Shown here: in pieces, positions 8,445 through 19,517 of the stretch
Numbering within the stretch: the stretch's first letter is position 1
Layout of the letters: each line of letters begins with the position of its first letter
From: Thiomicrorhabdus immobilis
GTDB taxonomy: Bacteria > Pseudomonadota > Gammaproteobacteria > Thiomicrospirales > Thiomicrospiraceae
Reading direction: 5' to 3'
DNA length: 64,000 nt
Assembly (NCBI RefSeq): GCF_021654855.1
Contig: NZ_AP024202.1
Span: forward strand, 1,178,001 to 1,242,000
Made by a program: the position numbers and the translations under genes
Notes under the pieces: model-generated
Seen by the model: only the letters and a program-made list of their open reading frames with translations
Told to the model about the DNA's origin: nothing
Databases searched by the model: none

Positions 8445-11400
8445 ATGACCCAATTTGTTCATCTACACGTCCATTCAGAATATTCCGTTGTTGATAGTAC
8501 TTTAGGAATTAAACCCTTAATAGCATTGACCCAAGGTTGTGAGCAGCCTGCCATGGCGTTGACCGATCAGAATAATCTGTTTGCCTTGGTTAAGTTCTAT
8601 AACGCGGCAATGGGCGCGGGAATCAAGCCCATTATCGGTGCGGATGTGTATATCGAGGATCAATCGGGTGAAGTCTTTAAAACGGTTTTACTTTGCCAAA
8701 ACCCACAAGGCTACCTTAATCTCTCGCATCTAATCTCCCAGAGTTACCTACATAACCAGAAATTGTATAACAACCATATGCTTGCTCTGATTAAGCGGGA
8801 GTGGCTGGCTGAATTCAATGATGGCTTGATTGTGTTATCCGGCGGGCGAGAAGGGGATGTGGGGGTCGCCTTATTGGCCGAAAAGCCGAATTTGGTTGCC
8901 AGTAGAATGAAGTGGTGGCAAACCCATTTTGGCGATCGTTTCTATTTGGAATTGGTACGTACTGGGCGAGAAAACGAAGAGAGTTATATCGCTCAGGCGA
9001 TAGAGGTGGCAATCCGTTATGAAGTGCCGGTGGTGGCCACTAATGATGTGCGTTTTGCCAAACCAGAAGATTTTGAAGCCCATGAGGTGCGGACCTGTAT
9101 TCATGACGGCTATATTCTTGATGATCAAAGTCGCCCTAAAAACTACTCAGAAGAACAATATTTCAAGACCACCGAAGAAATGGTTGAGTTGTTTGCGGAT
9201 ATTCCCGAAGCTATTGCCAATACGGTCGAAATCGCGAAACGCTGCTCGCTTGATTTAACGCTGGGAACCTATTTCTTACCTGACTTCCCTGTGCCGGAAG
9301 GTATGACGATTGATGAATTCTTTATTGCTGAAAGTCATAAAGGGCTGGATGAGCGTCTAGCATTTTTGTTTGGACACCTCTCCAAAGAGGAGTTTGAGGT
9401 AAAGCATAAAGAGTATTACGAGCGGATAGAGTTCGAGCTTGGGATTATCCTGCAAATGGGGTTCCCGGGTTACTTCTTAATCGTTGCCGATTTCATTCAA
9501 TGGGGTAAAAACGAGGGGATTCCCGTTGGACCAGGTCGTGGTTCCGGTGCCGGTTCTTTGGTGGCCTATGCGTTGAAAATCACCGATTTAGACCCGATTC
9601 AATATGACTTGCTTTTCGAGCGTTTCTTAAACCCTGAACGTGTCTCCATGCCCGATTTCGATGTCGACTTCTGTATGGATCGTCGTGACGAGGTGATCGA
9701 TTATGTATCACGCCATTACGGACGTGATCATGTATCGCAGATTGTCACTTACGGAACCATGGCCGCCAAAGCCGTAGTGCGTGACGTAGGCCGTGTGCTT
9801 GGTTTAGGTTATGGCGTGGTAGATGGCATCGCCAAATTAATCCCGAACGAATTGGGTATCAAGTTGGCCGAGGCGCTTGAAAAAGAAGAAGAACTACAAA
9901 ATAAATACGATAACGATGAGGATGCTCGTCAATTACTCGAGTTGGCGCTCAAACTCGAAGGTACGGTTCGTAATACCGGTAAACATGCTGGTGGGGTGGT
10001 CATCGGCCCCAAACCGTTGGATCACTTTTGTCCGGTATTGTGCGAGCCGGATGGTTCGAGTGTGGTCACCCAGTTGGATAAAAACGATGTTGAAACAGCA
10101 GGCCTGGTCAAGTTCGACTTCTTGGGCTTAAGAACGCTGACGATTATCGATTGGGCATTGCAATCCATTAACGGTAATAAAAAACCGGGTGATGAAGGTT
10201 TTGTTGATATCGCACGTATCCCTTTACAGGATGAACCGACGTTTGACCTAATCAAAACCGGTAAAACCACCGGGGTATTCCAGTTGGAGTCAAGCGGGAT
10301 GCAAAGCTTGATTGTGCGCTTACGACCTGACTGTTTTGAAGACATTATCGCTTTGGTTGCTCTGTTCCGCCCAGGTCCGTTGGAGTCGGGCATGGTGGAT
10401 AACTTTATCGCCCGTAAGCATGGTAAAGAGAAGGTGTCTTATCCAGACGCACAGTGGCAGCATGAATCGTTGAAAGAGACGCTGTCGCCAACTTACGGCG
10501 TTATCTTGTACCAAGAGCAGGTAATGCAAATCGCGCAGATTTTAGCCGGCTACACCTTGGGTGGCGCCGATATGCTTCGTCGTGCGATGGGTAAGAAAAA
10601 GCCAGAAGAGATGGCTAAACAGCGTTCGGTCTTTAAAGACGGGGCGGAAAGCATTGGGGTTGATGGCGAGCTCGCCATGAAAATCTTTGACTTGGTTGAG
10701 AAGTTTGCCGGTTACGGATTCAACAAATCTCACTCGGCTGCCTACGCCTTGGTTTCCTATCAATCGGCTTGGTTGAAAACCCATTATCCAGCGGAGTTTA
10801 TGGCCGCACAGATTTCATCCGATATGGATAACACTGAAAAAGTGGTTCATATGGTGAATGAATGTTATGCGATGGGCTTAACCGTCTTGCCACCAAACAT
10901 CAATACCGGGCAGATTCACTTTAAACCCTTTGGGGAAAATACCGTTAATTACGGCCTTGGTGGTATCAAGGGGGTTGGGGGAGCCGCGCTTGAAGGGGTG
11001 ATTTCCGAAAGAGAAGCGACGGGCGACTATAAGGACTTATTTGATTTCTGTTTACGTGCTGGAAAAAAAGCCAATAAGCGTGTGATTGAAGCCTTGATAC
11101 GTTCTGGCGCGTTCGATGAGTTGCATGACAATCGTAATGCCATGCTGCAGAGTTTACCGATGGCGCTTAAGCAAGCTGAGCAACAGCATAAAAATGACGA
11201 AGTGGGTCAGAATGACCTGTTTGGCGATATGCTGTCGGTTGAAGAGTCGGGCGAGTCACAATTGCTGGATGTGCCTGAAATGCCTGAAAAATTAAGGCTG
11301 GCTGGCGAAAAAGAAACATTAGGCCTCTATATGACAGGTCATCCGATTGATATGTATCGTGAAGAGCTGAAACGCCTGGTACCAAATAGTTTGGCGAGTC

Positions 11401-11927
11401 TTCGTCCTGAAAAATGGAAAAAGGTATCCGCAGCGGGTCTGGTTGTTGAACTGCGCAGTAAAGTGACCCGTAACGGCCAACGCATGGGCTTTATCTCTTT
11501 GGATGACAAGACGGCTCGTTTGGAGGTGGTGATGCGCCCAACCGTTTTTGAAGCGATTAGAGAAACCATCAAACCGGATATGGTGGTTATGGTACAAGGT
11601 GAAGTGGCCGAAGACACTTTTAATGGCGGAATCAAACTCGATGCTGAAATTGTCGTGAGTTTGGCTGAAGCCCGAATTGAAAAAGCCCGAGCCATCAAAC
11701 TTAATGTCAATACTCATGATAAACCGTTAAATCAAACGAAAATTAATGAGTTGCAAGTGTTGTTAGGTGCTTATCAAGCAGAAAAAGGCTTACCTGTCGT
11801 AATCGATTACACGAATGAAATTGCGACGGTGCAGATGAAAACGCACGCTGAAAATCAGTTTTTTCCAGATGACGATTTGATTGAGGCTTTAAACGCGCAA
11901 GGATGGCAGCCGGAAGTTGTGATTTGA
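8445..11927 (+). CDS. dnaE: DNA polymerase III alpha subunit
   Basis: DnaE is the replicative polymerase catalytic subunit. The 1160-residue length matches the proteobacterial DnaE1 family. The PHP domain opens the protein ([19 protein letters not shown]). The polymerase carboxylates are visible as [14 protein letters not shown] (Asp near 403 and 405) and [10 protein letters not shown] (Asp near 557). [12 protein letters not shown] and the [18 protein letters not shown] fingers segment are intact. An OB-fold lies near 990-1070. No other replisome gene is adjacent, and it stands alone between a divergent spacer and the next two unknown genes. Confidence 0.98.
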   Translation: MTQFVHLHVHSEYSVVDSTLGIKPLIALTQGCEQPAMALTDQNNLFALVKFYNAAMGAGIKPIIGADVYIEDQSGEVFKTVLLCQNPQGYLNLSHLISQSYLHNQKLYNNHMLALIKREWLAEFNDGLIVLSGGREGDVGVALLAEKPNLVASRMKWWQTHFGDRFYLELVRTGRENEESYIAQAIEVAIRYEVPVVATNDVRFAKPEDFEAHEVRTCIHDGYILDDQSRPKNYSEEQYFKTTEEMVELFADIPEAIANTVEIAKRCSLDLTLGTYFLPDFPVPEGMTIDEFFIAESHKGLDERLAFLFGHLSKEEFEVKHKEYYERIEFELGIILQMGFPGYFLIVADFIQWGKNEGIPVGPGRGSGAGSLVAYALKITDLDPIQYDLLFERFLNPERVSMPDFDVDFCMDRRDEVIDYVSRHYGRDHVSQIVTYGTMAAKAVVRDVGRVLGLGYGVVDGIAKLIPNELGIKLAEALEKEEELQNKYDNDEDARQLLELALKLEGTVRNTGKHAGGVVIGPKPLDHFCPVLCEPDGSSVVTQLDKNDVETAGLVKFDFLGLRTLTIIDWALQSINGNKKPGDEGFVDIARIPLQDEPTFDLIKTGKTTGVFQLESSGMQSLIVRLRPDCFEDIIALVALFRPGPLESGMVDNFIARKHGKEKVSYPDAQWQHESLKETLSPTYGVILYQEQVMQIAQILAGYTLGGADMLRRAMGKKKPEEMAKQRSVFKDGAESIGVDGELAMKIFDLVEKFAGYGFNKSHSAAYALVSYQSAWLKTHYPAEFMAAQISSDMDNTEKVVHMVNECYAMGLTVLPPNINTGQIHFKPFGENTVNYGLGGIKGVGGAALEGVISEREATGDYKDLFDFCLRAGKKANKRVIEALIRSGAFDELHDNRNAMLQSLPMALKQAEQQHKNDEVGQNDLFGDMLSVEESGESQLLDVPEMPEKLRLAGEKETLGLYMTGHPIDMYREELKRLVPNSLASLRPEKWKKVSAAGLVVELRSKVTRNGQRMGFISLDDKTARLEVVMRPTVFEAIRETIKPDMVVMVQGEVAEDTFNGGIKLDAEIVVSLAEARIEKARAIKLNVNTHDKPLNQTKINELQVLLGAYQAEKGLPVVIDYTNEIATVQMKTHAENQFFPDDDLIEALNAQGWQPEVVI

Positions 11928-12040
11928 TCAAGGTTAATCTTTTATGCTTTTGCAGGCTGAGTCTTATTATTAGCTAGCTTACAATCACTAATCTGTGATT
12001 TAATTAATCTATTAAAGACTTTTATACAAAGGGTGTTTCG

Positions 12041-13015
12041 TTGGCTTTTTGGTTCGAAAAAAATGATTTCAGACGTTTCCGTCGGATTGATATGTCTGTA
12101 AAGCTATTTGTGACACCGACAGCACCGATTGTTGATATGGATATTCACGCTTTAGGTATCGATTATTTTCCGAATAGCGTCAATAAAAAAATTAGACAAA
12201 ATCATCAGCGGTTACTGCATTGGGTCAACCATATCCAAGAGCAAAAAGAGATTCTTCAGCCTGTATTTTTGCAGGTTATCGACTCCGCTGAAATGTTAGG
12301 TGAAGCCGTTAAGCAGGTTTCTTTAGGTAAGAACCCTCTGCTTGATGAAGCTTTCGCTAAAAAAATCATGAGTAGCCTTAAGATGATTGGACGGATTAAA
12401 AGCTTAGAAGAACCAGCGCCTAAAACGTTTCAATATTTTTCTGAAGTAGAAAAAAAACTGACTCACTTTTATCGTTTGTTATTGCTTTCCTTGCATAAAT
12501 CGACACCCAAAACCTATCACTATTTTGAACCGGTTACGCAAACCTTCAAAATCGACGAGATGACTAAGAAATTCAGTCAGCCTGCATTTCAAAAAATACC
12601 GTTGGTTCAATCCATCAATTACATGCATAAATTGGTGGATGATTTTTGCACGGTATTCCAAGAGATGAATCAGGATTATTATTTAAGAGAGCACCCTGAA
12701 GCATGGCGAGTTCATGATGTAACGATCAGTGCTGGTGGTTTTTCAGCGTTGTTTCCTAAACGCTATTTGCCAGGAAAACAGTTAACGACATATATGTATT
12801 TTCAAAACCATGGTCGTGCTATGAATGTTCATACGACTTTTGCACGTTGTCAGACCAAACCCGACAAAATGTCGGAATTGAATGCCTTTTATTTTGAATT
12901 CCCAGAACCTCAAGATCAGCAGTTCTTAGAACTTGAGATTGAGAGGTTGCAGATTGAAAAAACCGTGGAGCATTGCATGACAAGCCAGTGGTTAGCGAAT
13001 TTTGGGGGGCGTTAA
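12041..13015 (+). CDS. Conserved hypothetical protein with PilZ-like C-terminal region
   Basis: A 324-residue soluble protein begins at TTG with AAAGGGTG upstream; no in-frame ATG occurs before codon 18. Two features suggest a degenerate PilZ (cyclic-di-GMP-binding) arrangement: RRFRRIDM near residue 11, resembling the RxxxR arm, and VHDVTISAGGFSALFPKRYLPGKQLTTYMYF near residue 230, resembling the (D/N)xSxxG strand followed by PG. The two parts are separated by about 200 mostly helical residues. Family assignment is an inference from these motifs. It abuts the next gene with no gap (TAA then ATG), so the two are cotranscribed. A GGDEF-EAL protein is encoded elsewhere in the window. Confidence 0.6.
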   Translation: MAFWFEKNDFRRFRRIDMSVKLFVTPTAPIVDMDIHALGIDYFPNSVNKKIRQNHQRLLHWVNHIQEQKEILQPVFLQVIDSAEMLGEAVKQVSLGKNPLLDEAFAKKIMSSLKMIGRIKSLEEPAPKTFQYFSEVEKKLTHFYRLLLLSLHKSTPKTYHYFEPVTQTFKIDEMTKKFSQPAFQKIPLVQSINYMHKLVDDFCTVFQEMNQDYYLREHPEAWRVHDVTISAGGFSALFPKRYLPGKQLTTYMYFQNHGRAMNVHTTFARCQTKPDKMSELNAFYFEFPEPQDQQFLELEIERLQIEKTVEHCMTSQWLANFGGR

Positions 13016-13399
13016 ATGGCGGTTGTTGTTGAAGCTACCTTTATGAATGGATTGCCTTTTTCTTTGAGGGCTGCGGCACAAGAGTTATATTTGAAGGAAA
13101 GCCTGGAGTCATTAGTGAAAATGCGTTTACATGATGTTTCTAAAGATTATCTAAACGCGTATTCATTAACGGAAGAGCAATGGAAAATGGTGTTAAATGT
13201 CTTGATTTTGACACAATTATCTCAGTTTACTTTGGGTAAACATATCAGTAAGGATGGTCGCGAACAGTTAATATTTCTGGTGGCTACCGTGCTTGATATG
13301 CAAGAAGCAAGTAACGATGAAATCTTGGAATTCCTAGAGGAAAAAGCCAAGATTTTTGCGGTTTGGTATGCCAAGTTATTAAAGCTAGGCAATAAATAG
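13016..13399 (+). CDS. Hypothetical protein, partner of the PilZ-like gene
   Basis: This 127-residue, probably all-helical soluble protein has no signal peptide and no motif I recognise. It starts at ATG directly after the TAA of the preceding gene, with a GGGGGGC purine run as ribosome site, so expression is probably coupled. It converges on the nitroreductase gene, with only 17 bp between the stops. I do not assign a function. Confidence 0.7.
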   Translation: MAVVVEATFMNGLPFSLRAAAQELYLKESLESLVKMRLHDVSKDYLNAYSLTEEQWKMVLNVLILTQLSQFTLGKHISKDGREQLIFLVATVLDMQEASNDEILEFLEEKAKIFAVWYAKLLKLGNK

Positions 13400-13416
13400 C
13401 CAGATACAGGGTTAAC

Positions 13417-14082
13417 TCAGTCGTAAAAAGCGCAAAACTCGTCTAACTCTATTCTGGAGGTGCGATATTGATTTACTAGATGACTTTTATCTTCGTAGCC
13501 CAAAGCCATTCCACCAATCAGTTTCTTATCGGCATCAATTTGTAGCGTCTGTTTAACCAGGCTTGGAAATTCACCTAAAGCCCCTTGTGGGCAAGTCGCC
13601 AATCCGTTTTCTTCCGCCAATAACATGATGTTTTGCAAAAACATGCCGTAGTCTAAATATGAACCGGTTTCTAGGCTTGAATCGATAAAAAACAGTAGCA
13701 TCACGGGAGCACCAAAGGCGTTATAGTTCGCTTCCCATTGCTTAAGACATTTTTCCTTATCTTCACGTTTGATATCTAGTGCAGTATAAAGACGAGTGCC
13801 TGTTTCCACCCTTCGGGCTTTGTATGGGGGAATCCACTCTGTTGGATAGTATTGATAATCCATGGTTTCCGTGTCTTTTGCCCTAAATGCATCAATCATC
13901 TGTCTAGAGAGTTTTTCTTTGGTGTTGCCTTCTACAACACAGACCTGCCAAGGCTGGGTGTTGACACCTGACGGTGCATATTTGGCAGTATCGAGAATGG
14001 TTCTGATAATCTCTTTATCAACGGGCTGATTAGTATAAGACCTGGTTGATTTTCGTTGTTTTATCGCTTGGCTGACATTCAT
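13417..14082 (-). CDS. Nitroreductase family protein
   Basis: This is an FMN-dependent NAD(P)H oxidoreductase of the nitroreductase fold. The 221-residue protein shows the family start QRKSTRSYTNQPVDKEII, the FMN-binding KYAPSGVNTQPW, and the C-terminal GGMALGYEDK region. The physiological substrate cannot be told from sequence. It reads leftward and converges on the preceding gene; 101 bp separate it from thpR upstream on the same strand. Confidence 0.9.
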   Translation of the reverse strand: MNVSQAIKQRKSTRSYTNQPVDKEIIRTILDTAKYAPSGVNTQPWQVCVVEGNTKEKLSRQMIDAFRAKDTETMDYQYYPTEWIPPYKARRVETGTRLYTALDIKREDKEKCLKQWEANYNAFGAPVMLLFFIDSSLETGSYLDYGMFLQNIMLLAEENGLATCPQGALGEFPSLVKQTLQIDADKKLIGGMALGYEDKSHLVNQYRTSRIELDEFCAFYD

Positions 14083-14183
14083 GTTTTTTTCTTTTTCTAG
14101 TCTCTGTAAGGGAGTTCTTTTGAGGGTGAATGGATGGGAATAACTAAATTTCTAGCTCGGATTTTTTGGTTTTTTCTTGATTT

Positions 14184-14762
14184 TTACTTTTTCAGAGGCC
14201 TTAAATGAATTGTCTTAAGAGGTGTGTAAATAGGCGCATTTTCCGTCAATTCACTTTGGTATAAACAAATAGAGTTAACATTAAGCCAACAATTTTCAAA
14301 ATGTGCAACTTCATTCGGGATGGTTAAATTGTTCAAATTGGTTTGCCTATCAATTCTTCCAAGGCTGATATGTGGCCTAAAAGTCAGTTGCGGTTTGACT
14401 AGGCCAATAGTCTCCAATTTTCTTTCAAGTAGCTTTTCGATATGAATGAGTAAATCGTTTGATTGTGCTGAAGCGACAATGGTATGTGCGGAAAGAGGGG
14501 AAGGAAAAAGTTCAATGGCTGTTATCTGGATGCTAAACGAAGAAATGGGTTCGGCAATGAAGCATTTGTCGATTAGGTGCAAGATTTCATTAACCTTATC
14601 GTTTTCTAATTTTCCTCCTAGAAAACGGATTGTCAGATGATAGTTGGAGGGTTCGAACCACTTGATTTGATGTGACCAGGCCTGCCTTTTTAAAAGCGCC
14701 ACCTTCTTATTTAGTATGTCGGTTGTGATCGAATCAATAGGTAACGCAATGAAAGCTCTCAT
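14184..14762 (-). CDS. thpR: RNA 2',3'-cyclic phosphodiesterase (2'-5' RNA ligase family)
   Basis: ThpR/LigT enzymes open 2',3'-cyclic phosphates on RNA. The 192-residue protein has the two catalytic HxT/S motifs of the 2H phosphoesterase superfamily: HLTIRFLG near residue 42 and HISLGR near 131. It starts MRAFIALPID, typical of the family. It reads in the same direction as the nitroreductase gene. A near copy of the palindrome (14675-14686, two mismatches) encodes QAW. Confidence 0.92.
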   Translation of the reverse strand: MRAFIALPIDSITTDILNKKVALLKRQAWSHQIKWFEPSNYHLTIRFLGGKLENDKVNEILHLIDKCFIAEPISSFSIQITAIELFPSPLSAHTIVASAQSNDLLIHIEKLLERKLETIGLVKPQLTFRPHISLGRIDRQTNLNNLTIPNEVAHFENCWLNVNSICLYQSELTENAPIYTPLKTIHLRPLKK

Positions 14763-14967
14763 GTTTTTCTTTTTTACATCGTGAAGTCGCCAAACCTTTA
14801 GTTTATAGAATCTGTGTTCAGGATGAAAGATTTATAGCAGAGTACCTGTAATTAAGGGGGTTGGGGTATAAGAAAATTTTGTTTAGCATTGTTTTATTTC
14901 TATCTCATAAAAGTGCTAATTACCCTTTAAATTTAAAATTACGATGGTACACTTTGCACATTAACTT

Positions 14968-15118
14968 CTGCGCGGTCGAAAAAGCGCACAAAAAATTGAA
15001 GTGATTCTCCAAGTCCTAAGTAGCTGGTCCGAGTATCCTAATATAATTAGGAGACTTTAGCATGAAGGCGTTGATGAACACGAAGGTCTCGACACCGAAT
15101 GCTAAAAGTCGAGAATGA
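14968..15118 (+). ncRNA. Predicted structured leader RNA upstream of acs
   Basis: The 456-bp gap before acs holds several mutually compatible or competing stems. TGCGC (14969-14973) pairs with GCGCA (14984-14988). AAGTCCTAA (15011-15019) can pair with TTAGGAGACTT (15047-15057). CCTAAT (15037-15042) can pair with ATTAGG (15046-15051). ACTTTAGCAT (15054-15063) matches ATGCTAAAAGT (15099-15109), and TCTCGAC (15087-15093) matches GTCGAGA (15108-15114); the last two share bases and cannot form together. This suggests a switching leader or small RNA, but no family is recognised. Confidence 0.45.
15062..15118 (+). CDS. Possible 18-codon leader peptide before acs
   Basis: ATG at 15062 is preceded at good distance by AGGAG (15049-15053) and opens an 18-codon frame (MKALMNTKVSTPNAKSRE) ending at TGA 15118. 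The frame runs through the arms of two alternative stems, as expected for a translated attenuator or leader. There is no recognisable run of regulatory codons. It may be chance; the ribosome site and position are the only support. Confidence 0.3.
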   Translation: MKALMNTKVSTPNAKSRE

Positions 15119-15218
15119 GTATAGATTTCCTGGCAATCCTGGGAACTTTTGCTTGCCTTTGTATCACATACGTTTCATGCAATAGTCTCAATTGAGAATA
15201 ATTATTGTAGGAGACGCC

Positions 15219-17171
15219 ATGTCTAATATTGAATCTATACTAACCGAAACACGCCTTTTCCAGCCATCAGACGCAATCAAACAAAGCGTTGCTATCAATG
15301 AAGAAATGCTGGCAGAAATGCGCGCCAAGGCAAGTGAAGATCATGTTGGCTTTTGGTCTGATTTAGCAAAAGAAAAGCTTGTTTGGACAAAACCTTTTAC
15401 CGTTGGGTTAGATGAATCTAACGCACCTCACTATAAATGGTTCACTGATGGTGAATTAAATGTTTCATACAATTGCATTGATCGTCACTTAGAAACTAAA
15501 AGCGATAAAACCGCGATTATCTTTGAAGGCGATCAAGGTGATGTTGAACGCTATTCCTATAAAGAGCTTCACGATCAAGTTTGCCGTTTTGCAAATACGT
15601 TAACCGCTCAGGGCATCGAGCAGGGTGATCGTGTCATCATCTATATGCCGATGATTCCTCAAGCGGTTATCGCAATGCAGGCTTGTGCTCGTATTGGAGC
15701 AATCCATTCTGTCGTGTTCGGCGGTTTCTCAGCTGAGGCTTTACGTGATCGTATCGAAAACGCGAATGCTAAGTTGGTGATTACCACTAATGGTAGTCGT
15801 CGAGGTGGCAAAACAATCCCTCTAAAGGGCGCTGTTGATGCGGCCTTGGAAAAGGGTTGTGACCATGTTAAAAAGGTCATTGTCTATCGTCGTACTGATG
15901 ATGAAGTTTCAATGAAAGAGGGGCGAGATATTGACTGGATGGACGCTGAAGCGGGCATGAGCAATTATCATGATCCTGTTTCTGTCAATGCAGAACATCC
16001 TTTGTTCCTCTTATACACTTCTGGTTCAACAGGCACTCCTAAAGGTGTTCAGCACAGTAGTGGCGGCTATTTACTCAATGCCCACCTGACTAATGAGTGG
16101 ATGTTCGATTTAAATGATGATGATGTTTTCTGGTGTACAGCTGATGTGGGCTGGATTACGGGTCATAGTTACGTTGCTTATGGACCTTTATCGGTTGGCG
16201 CTACGATTGTCATGTTCGAAGGTGTGCCAACTTATCCTGATGCAGGTCGTTTCTGGCAGGTTTGTCAGGATCATGGTGTCACTGTTTTCTATACAGCTCC
16301 AACCGCCATCCGTGCCTTAATGAAATTCGGTGCGGACTTACCAAATCAATATGACTTATCTAAATTACGTTTATTGGGCACGGTGGGTGAGCCGATCAAC
16401 CCAGAAGCTTGGATGTGGTATCACGATGTAATCGGTCGTGGCGAATGTCCAATTATCGATACCTGGTGGCAGACTGAAACGGGCGCACACATGATCGCAC
16501 CATTCCCAATCACACCATTGAAACCAGGTTCATGTACTCAGCCATTACCGGGTATCGATGCCGCTATTCTAGATGAAGAAGGTAACGAACTTGGGCGCGG
16601 TGAAGGTGGTCTATTGGTCATTAAAAAGCCTTGGCCATCGATGATCCGAAATGTTTGGGGCGATGATGAACGTTATAAGAGTACCTATTTCCCTTTAAAA
16701 GATTTGCCATATTACGTGGTGGGAGATAGTGCTTATCAAGATGATGATGGCTACTTCTGGATTCTTGGGCGTGTAGATGATGTATTAAATGTTTCTGGTC
16801 ACCGCTTGGGGACTATGGAAATTGAATCTGCGCTTGTTTCCCATCATTTGGTCGCTGAGGCAGCAATCGTTGGGCGTCCTCATGATATTAAAGGTGAGGC
16901 CGTCGCGGCATTTGTTGTCTTAAATGTCGATATCCCTAAAGGTGAAGCTCGTACAGCTCTGATTGCTGAGCTACGTGATCACGTTGCCAAAGAAATCGGC
17001 CCTATCGCTAAGCCAGACGATATTCGTTTTGGTACCAATTTACCAAAAACGCGTTCAGGTAAGATCATGCGCCGCCTGCTAAGAACCATAGCGAAGGGTG
17101 AAGAGATTACACAGGATACTTCAACTCTTGAAGATCCAAGTATTCTGGAACAGTTCCAGAAGAAGAAATAG
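15219..17171 (+). CDS. acs: Acetyl-coenzyme A synthetase
   Basis: Acs activates acetate to acetyl-CoA through acetyl-AMP. The start is ATG 15219, with TAGGAGA upstream; the longer frame from TTG 15192 would place that ribosome site inside the coding region. The 650-residue protein has the AMP-binding signature [11 protein letters not shown] near 265, DTWWQTETG near 412, [13 protein letters not shown], and the C-terminal [10 protein letters not shown], whose lysine near 613 is the usual acetylation target. A structured leader precedes it, and the acetate permease genes follow on the same strand after 232 bp. Confidence 0.97.
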   Translation: MSNIESILTETRLFQPSDAIKQSVAINEEMLAEMRAKASEDHVGFWSDLAKEKLVWTKPFTVGLDESNAPHYKWFTDGELNVSYNCIDRHLETKSDKTAIIFEGDQGDVERYSYKELHDQVCRFANTLTAQGIEQGDRVIIYMPMIPQAVIAMQACARIGAIHSVVFGGFSAEALRDRIENANAKLVITTNGSRRGGKTIPLKGAVDAALEKGCDHVKKVIVYRRTDDEVSMKEGRDIDWMDAEAGMSNYHDPVSVNAEHPLFLLYTSGSTGTPKGVQHSSGGYLLNAHLTNEWMFDLNDDDVFWCTADVGWITGHSYVAYGPLSVGATIVMFEGVPTYPDAGRFWQVCQDHGVTVFYTAPTAIRALMKFGADLPNQYDLSKLRLLGTVGEPINPEAWMWYHDVIGRGECPIIDTWWQTETGAHMIAPFPITPLKPGSCTQPLPGIDAAILDEEGNELGRGEGGLLVIKKPWPSMIRNVWGDDERYKSTYFPLKDLPYYVVGDSAYQDDDGYFWILGRVDDVLNVSGHRLGTMEIESALVSHHLVAEAAIVGRPHDIKGEAVAAFVVLNVDIPKGEARTALIAELRDHVAKEIGPIAKPDDIRFGTNLPKTRSGKIMRRLLRTIAKGEEITQDTSTLEDPSILEQFQKKK

Positions 17172-17201
17172 CGTTTATATCATTTAAACGTTATGTACCA
17201 A

Positions 17202-17239
17202 ATTAAAATCAATCTGGTCTAGATTGGGTTGATTTTAAT
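17202..17239. terminator. Inverted repeat between acs and the DUF485 gene
   Basis: An 11-bp perfect inverted repeat, ATTAAAATCAA (17202-17212) with TTGATTTTAAT (17229-17239), brackets a second small dyad (CAATCT/AGATTG). It may be the acs terminator, though AT-rich and with a weak T-run, or an operator for the downstream acetate-permease unit. Confidence 0.45.
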
Positions 17240-17403
17240 ACCTCTTGAATTCAACAACACTTTTTTAGCGAATAGAACAAAGCCCTATGCGTTTTATATA
17301 GAAACGAATAGGTAATAAAAAAGAAACTTGTTGGGTTTAGGAGTATTAGTAGCATTCATATCTTATGGATGTTGTGTTTTAAGTCTCAATGAGGAGAGAT
17401 ACT

Positions 17404-17709
17404 TTGGATCAAGCTAAGATTGAGAAGATTAAAAGTCTTCCACAATATCAGCAGCTGGTTAAGGAGCGTACAGGTTTAGCCTGGAAACTTTCTATTGCCA
17501 TGCTTGTTGTATATTACGGGTACATTATGCTGTTGGCATTTGACCCTGCGTTCTTCACGACAATTGTTAGTGGAGAGTATGTAACTATTGGTTTCCCTGT
17601 AGGTGTTGGCATTATTGTGTTCGCATTCCTATTGACGGGATACTACGTTAAGAAAGCGAACTCGGATTTTGATGAGTTGACGGCTCAAATTAAGAAAGAG
17701 GTTGAATAA
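17404..17709 (+). CDS. DUF485 membrane protein (YjcH family)
   Basis: This small inner-membrane protein is usually encoded just before ActP. The start is taken as TTG 17404 because GAGGAGA (17391-17397) lies at the right distance; an in-frame ATG at 17389 would sit on top of that ribosome site. The 101-residue protein has two membrane helices ([18 protein letters not shown] and [19 protein letters not shown]) and the family-type N-terminus with [14 protein letters not shown]. Its stop overlaps the actP start (TAATG), so translation is coupled. Confidence 0.9.
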   Translation: MDQAKIEKIKSLPQYQQLVKERTGLAWKLSIAMLVVYYGYIMLLAFDPAFFTTIVSGEYVTIGFPVGVGIIVFAFLLTGYYVKKANSDFDELTAQIKKEVE

Positions 17710-19361
17710 TGGCTACGATGATGAAAACATTATTTGCTTTCTTGATGACGGCGTTACCAATGTTGGCATATGCAGCAGGTGATATTGAAGGTGGTGAAAA
17801 GGCGGCAACTAACTGGCCGGCTATCACTATGTTTGTTATCTTTGTTGGTGCAACTTTGTATATCACTTACTGGGCAGCTCAACGTACTAAATCAGCTAAA
17901 GACTTCTATGCCGCTGGTGGTGGTATTACCGGTCTACAGAATGGTTTGGCAATTGCGGGTGACTATATGTCAGCGGCGTCATTCCTGGGTATTACAGGTA
18001 TGGTTTACCTAAAAGGTTACGATGGTTTGATTTTCGCTATCGGTTTCTTGGTTGGTTGGCCTATTATCCTGTTCTTGATGTCTGAACGTCTACGTAACCT
18101 TGGTAAATATACTTTTGCTGACGTTGCGGCTTACCGTTTCAAGCAAACACCAATCCGTGTTTTATCGGCATTTGGTGGTATCGCTGTGGTAATCCTTTAT
18201 CTTATCGCTCAGATGGTGGGTGCAGGTAAGTTAATCGAGCTACTATTCGGTTTAGACTTCAACTATGCGGTAGTTATGGTTGGTGCGTTGATTATTGCTT
18301 ATGTATCGTTCGGTGGTATGTTGGCAACAACTTGGGTACAGATCATCAAAGCGGTATTGCTATTAGGTGGTTCTACATTCATCGCATTAATGGTAATGGT
18401 AAACATGGGCTTCAGCTTCGAAACTCTGTTTAAAACAGCTGTTGAAAACCGTGAAGGCGCTATGAATATCTTATATTCTGGTGGTTTCGTATCAGATCCT
18501 GTTAACGCTATCTCTTTAGGTATCGCTCTGATGTTCGGTACAGCGGGTCTGCCGCATATCCTAATGCGATTCTTCACTGTTCCAGATGCTAAAGAAGCGC
18601 GTAAATCGGTATTCTTCGCAACAGGTTTCATCGGTTACTTCTATATCCTAGCTTTCATTATCGGTTTTGGTGCTATCGCATTGGTAACGGCTGATATGTA
18701 CATGGCTGGTGATAAGTTGGTTGGTGGTAACAACATGGCGGCAATCCACTTGTCTCATGTATTAGGTGGTGACTTCTTCCTAGGGTTTATCTCTGCGGTA
18801 GCATTTGCAACTATCCTAGCGGTTGTATCAGGTCTAACATTAGCGGGTGCTTCTGCACTTTCTCATGATATCTATGCAAACGTAATCAACCCTAATGCAA
18901 CGGAAGAGCAAGAAACTCGTGTAGCGAAAACAGCGACTTTGATTATCGGTGCTTTAGCGATTGTTTTCGGTATCGGATTCAAAGATCAAAACATCGCATT
19001 CGTTGTAGCGCTAGCGTTCACTATTGCAGCATCTGCTAACTTCCCAGTATTGATCATGTCAATGTTCTGGAAAAACATGACCACACGTGGTGCGGTTATC
19101 GGTGGTTGGTTAGGTCTAATCTCAGCGGTTGTTATGGTTGTACTTGGGCCTGTTGTTTGGACGCAAATCCTTGATATGGGTGCGGCGATTGTTCCTTACA
19201 AATTCCCAGCGCTATTCACTGTTGTAATCGCGTTCGTTGGTATCTGGTTCTTCTCAATCACGGACAAATCGGCTCGTGCGCAAGAAGATAAAGATGGCTT
19301 TGAAGCACAGTTTATCCGTTCGCAAACCGGTATCGGTGCGGAAGGCGCTTCTGAACATTAA
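17709..19361 (+). CDS. actP: Cation/acetate symporter ActP
   Basis: ActP is a sodium:solute symporter (SSS family) taking up acetate and related short acids. The 550-residue protein begins with a signal-like hydrophobic stretch ending AYA, followed by about 13 membrane helices. SSS hallmarks are [31 protein letters not shown] and the helix with [15 protein letters not shown]. It is coupled by overlap to the DUF485 gene and encoded near acs, so uptake and activation of acetate are neighbours. A strong terminator follows. Confidence 0.95.
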   Translation: MATMMKTLFAFLMTALPMLAYAAGDIEGGEKAATNWPAITMFVIFVGATLYITYWAAQRTKSAKDFYAAGGGITGLQNGLAIAGDYMSAASFLGITGMVYLKGYDGLIFAIGFLVGWPIILFLMSERLRNLGKYTFADVAAYRFKQTPIRVLSAFGGIAVVILYLIAQMVGAGKLIELLFGLDFNYAVVMVGALIIAYVSFGGMLATTWVQIIKAVLLLGGSTFIALMVMVNMGFSFETLFKTAVENREGAMNILYSGGFVSDPVNAISLGIALMFGTAGLPHILMRFFTVPDAKEARKSVFFATGFIGYFYILAFIIGFGAIALVTADMYMAGDKLVGGNNMAAIHLSHVLGGDFFLGFISAVAFATILAVVSGLTLAGASALSHDIYANVINPNATEEQETRVAKTATLIIGALAIVFGIGFKDQNIAFVVALAFTIAASANFPVLIMSMFWKNMTTRGAVIGGWLGLISAVVMVVLGPVVWTQILDMGAAIVPYKFPALFTVVIAFVGIWFFSITDKSARAQEDKDGFEAQFIRSQTGIGAEGASEH

Positions 19362-19410
19362 TGGATGTTTGGAGCTTAAGCTGAAATAACTTTTAAAGTT
19401 ATTGTTAAGA

Positions 19411-19445
19411 AAAGGGTGGTTACTTCGGTAACCACCCTTTTTTTA
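19411..19445 (+). terminator. Rho-independent terminator after actP
   Basis: The stem AAGGGTGGTTAC / GTAACCACCCTT has a TTCG tetraloop (19424-19427) and an eight-base T-run, making it one of the strongest terminators in the window. Confidence 0.95.
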
Positions 19446-19517
19446 TGGGTAGAATTAAGTTTTAATGGTTTATTGATAATATTACAGATAACCTCTTTTT
19501 AAGTCCTTGGAGCAAAG

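Noticed and set aside
14946-14960. TGGTAC...TTGCA resembling a sigma54 promoter before acs
   Set aside because: The GG-to-GC spacing is two bases too short for sigma54.
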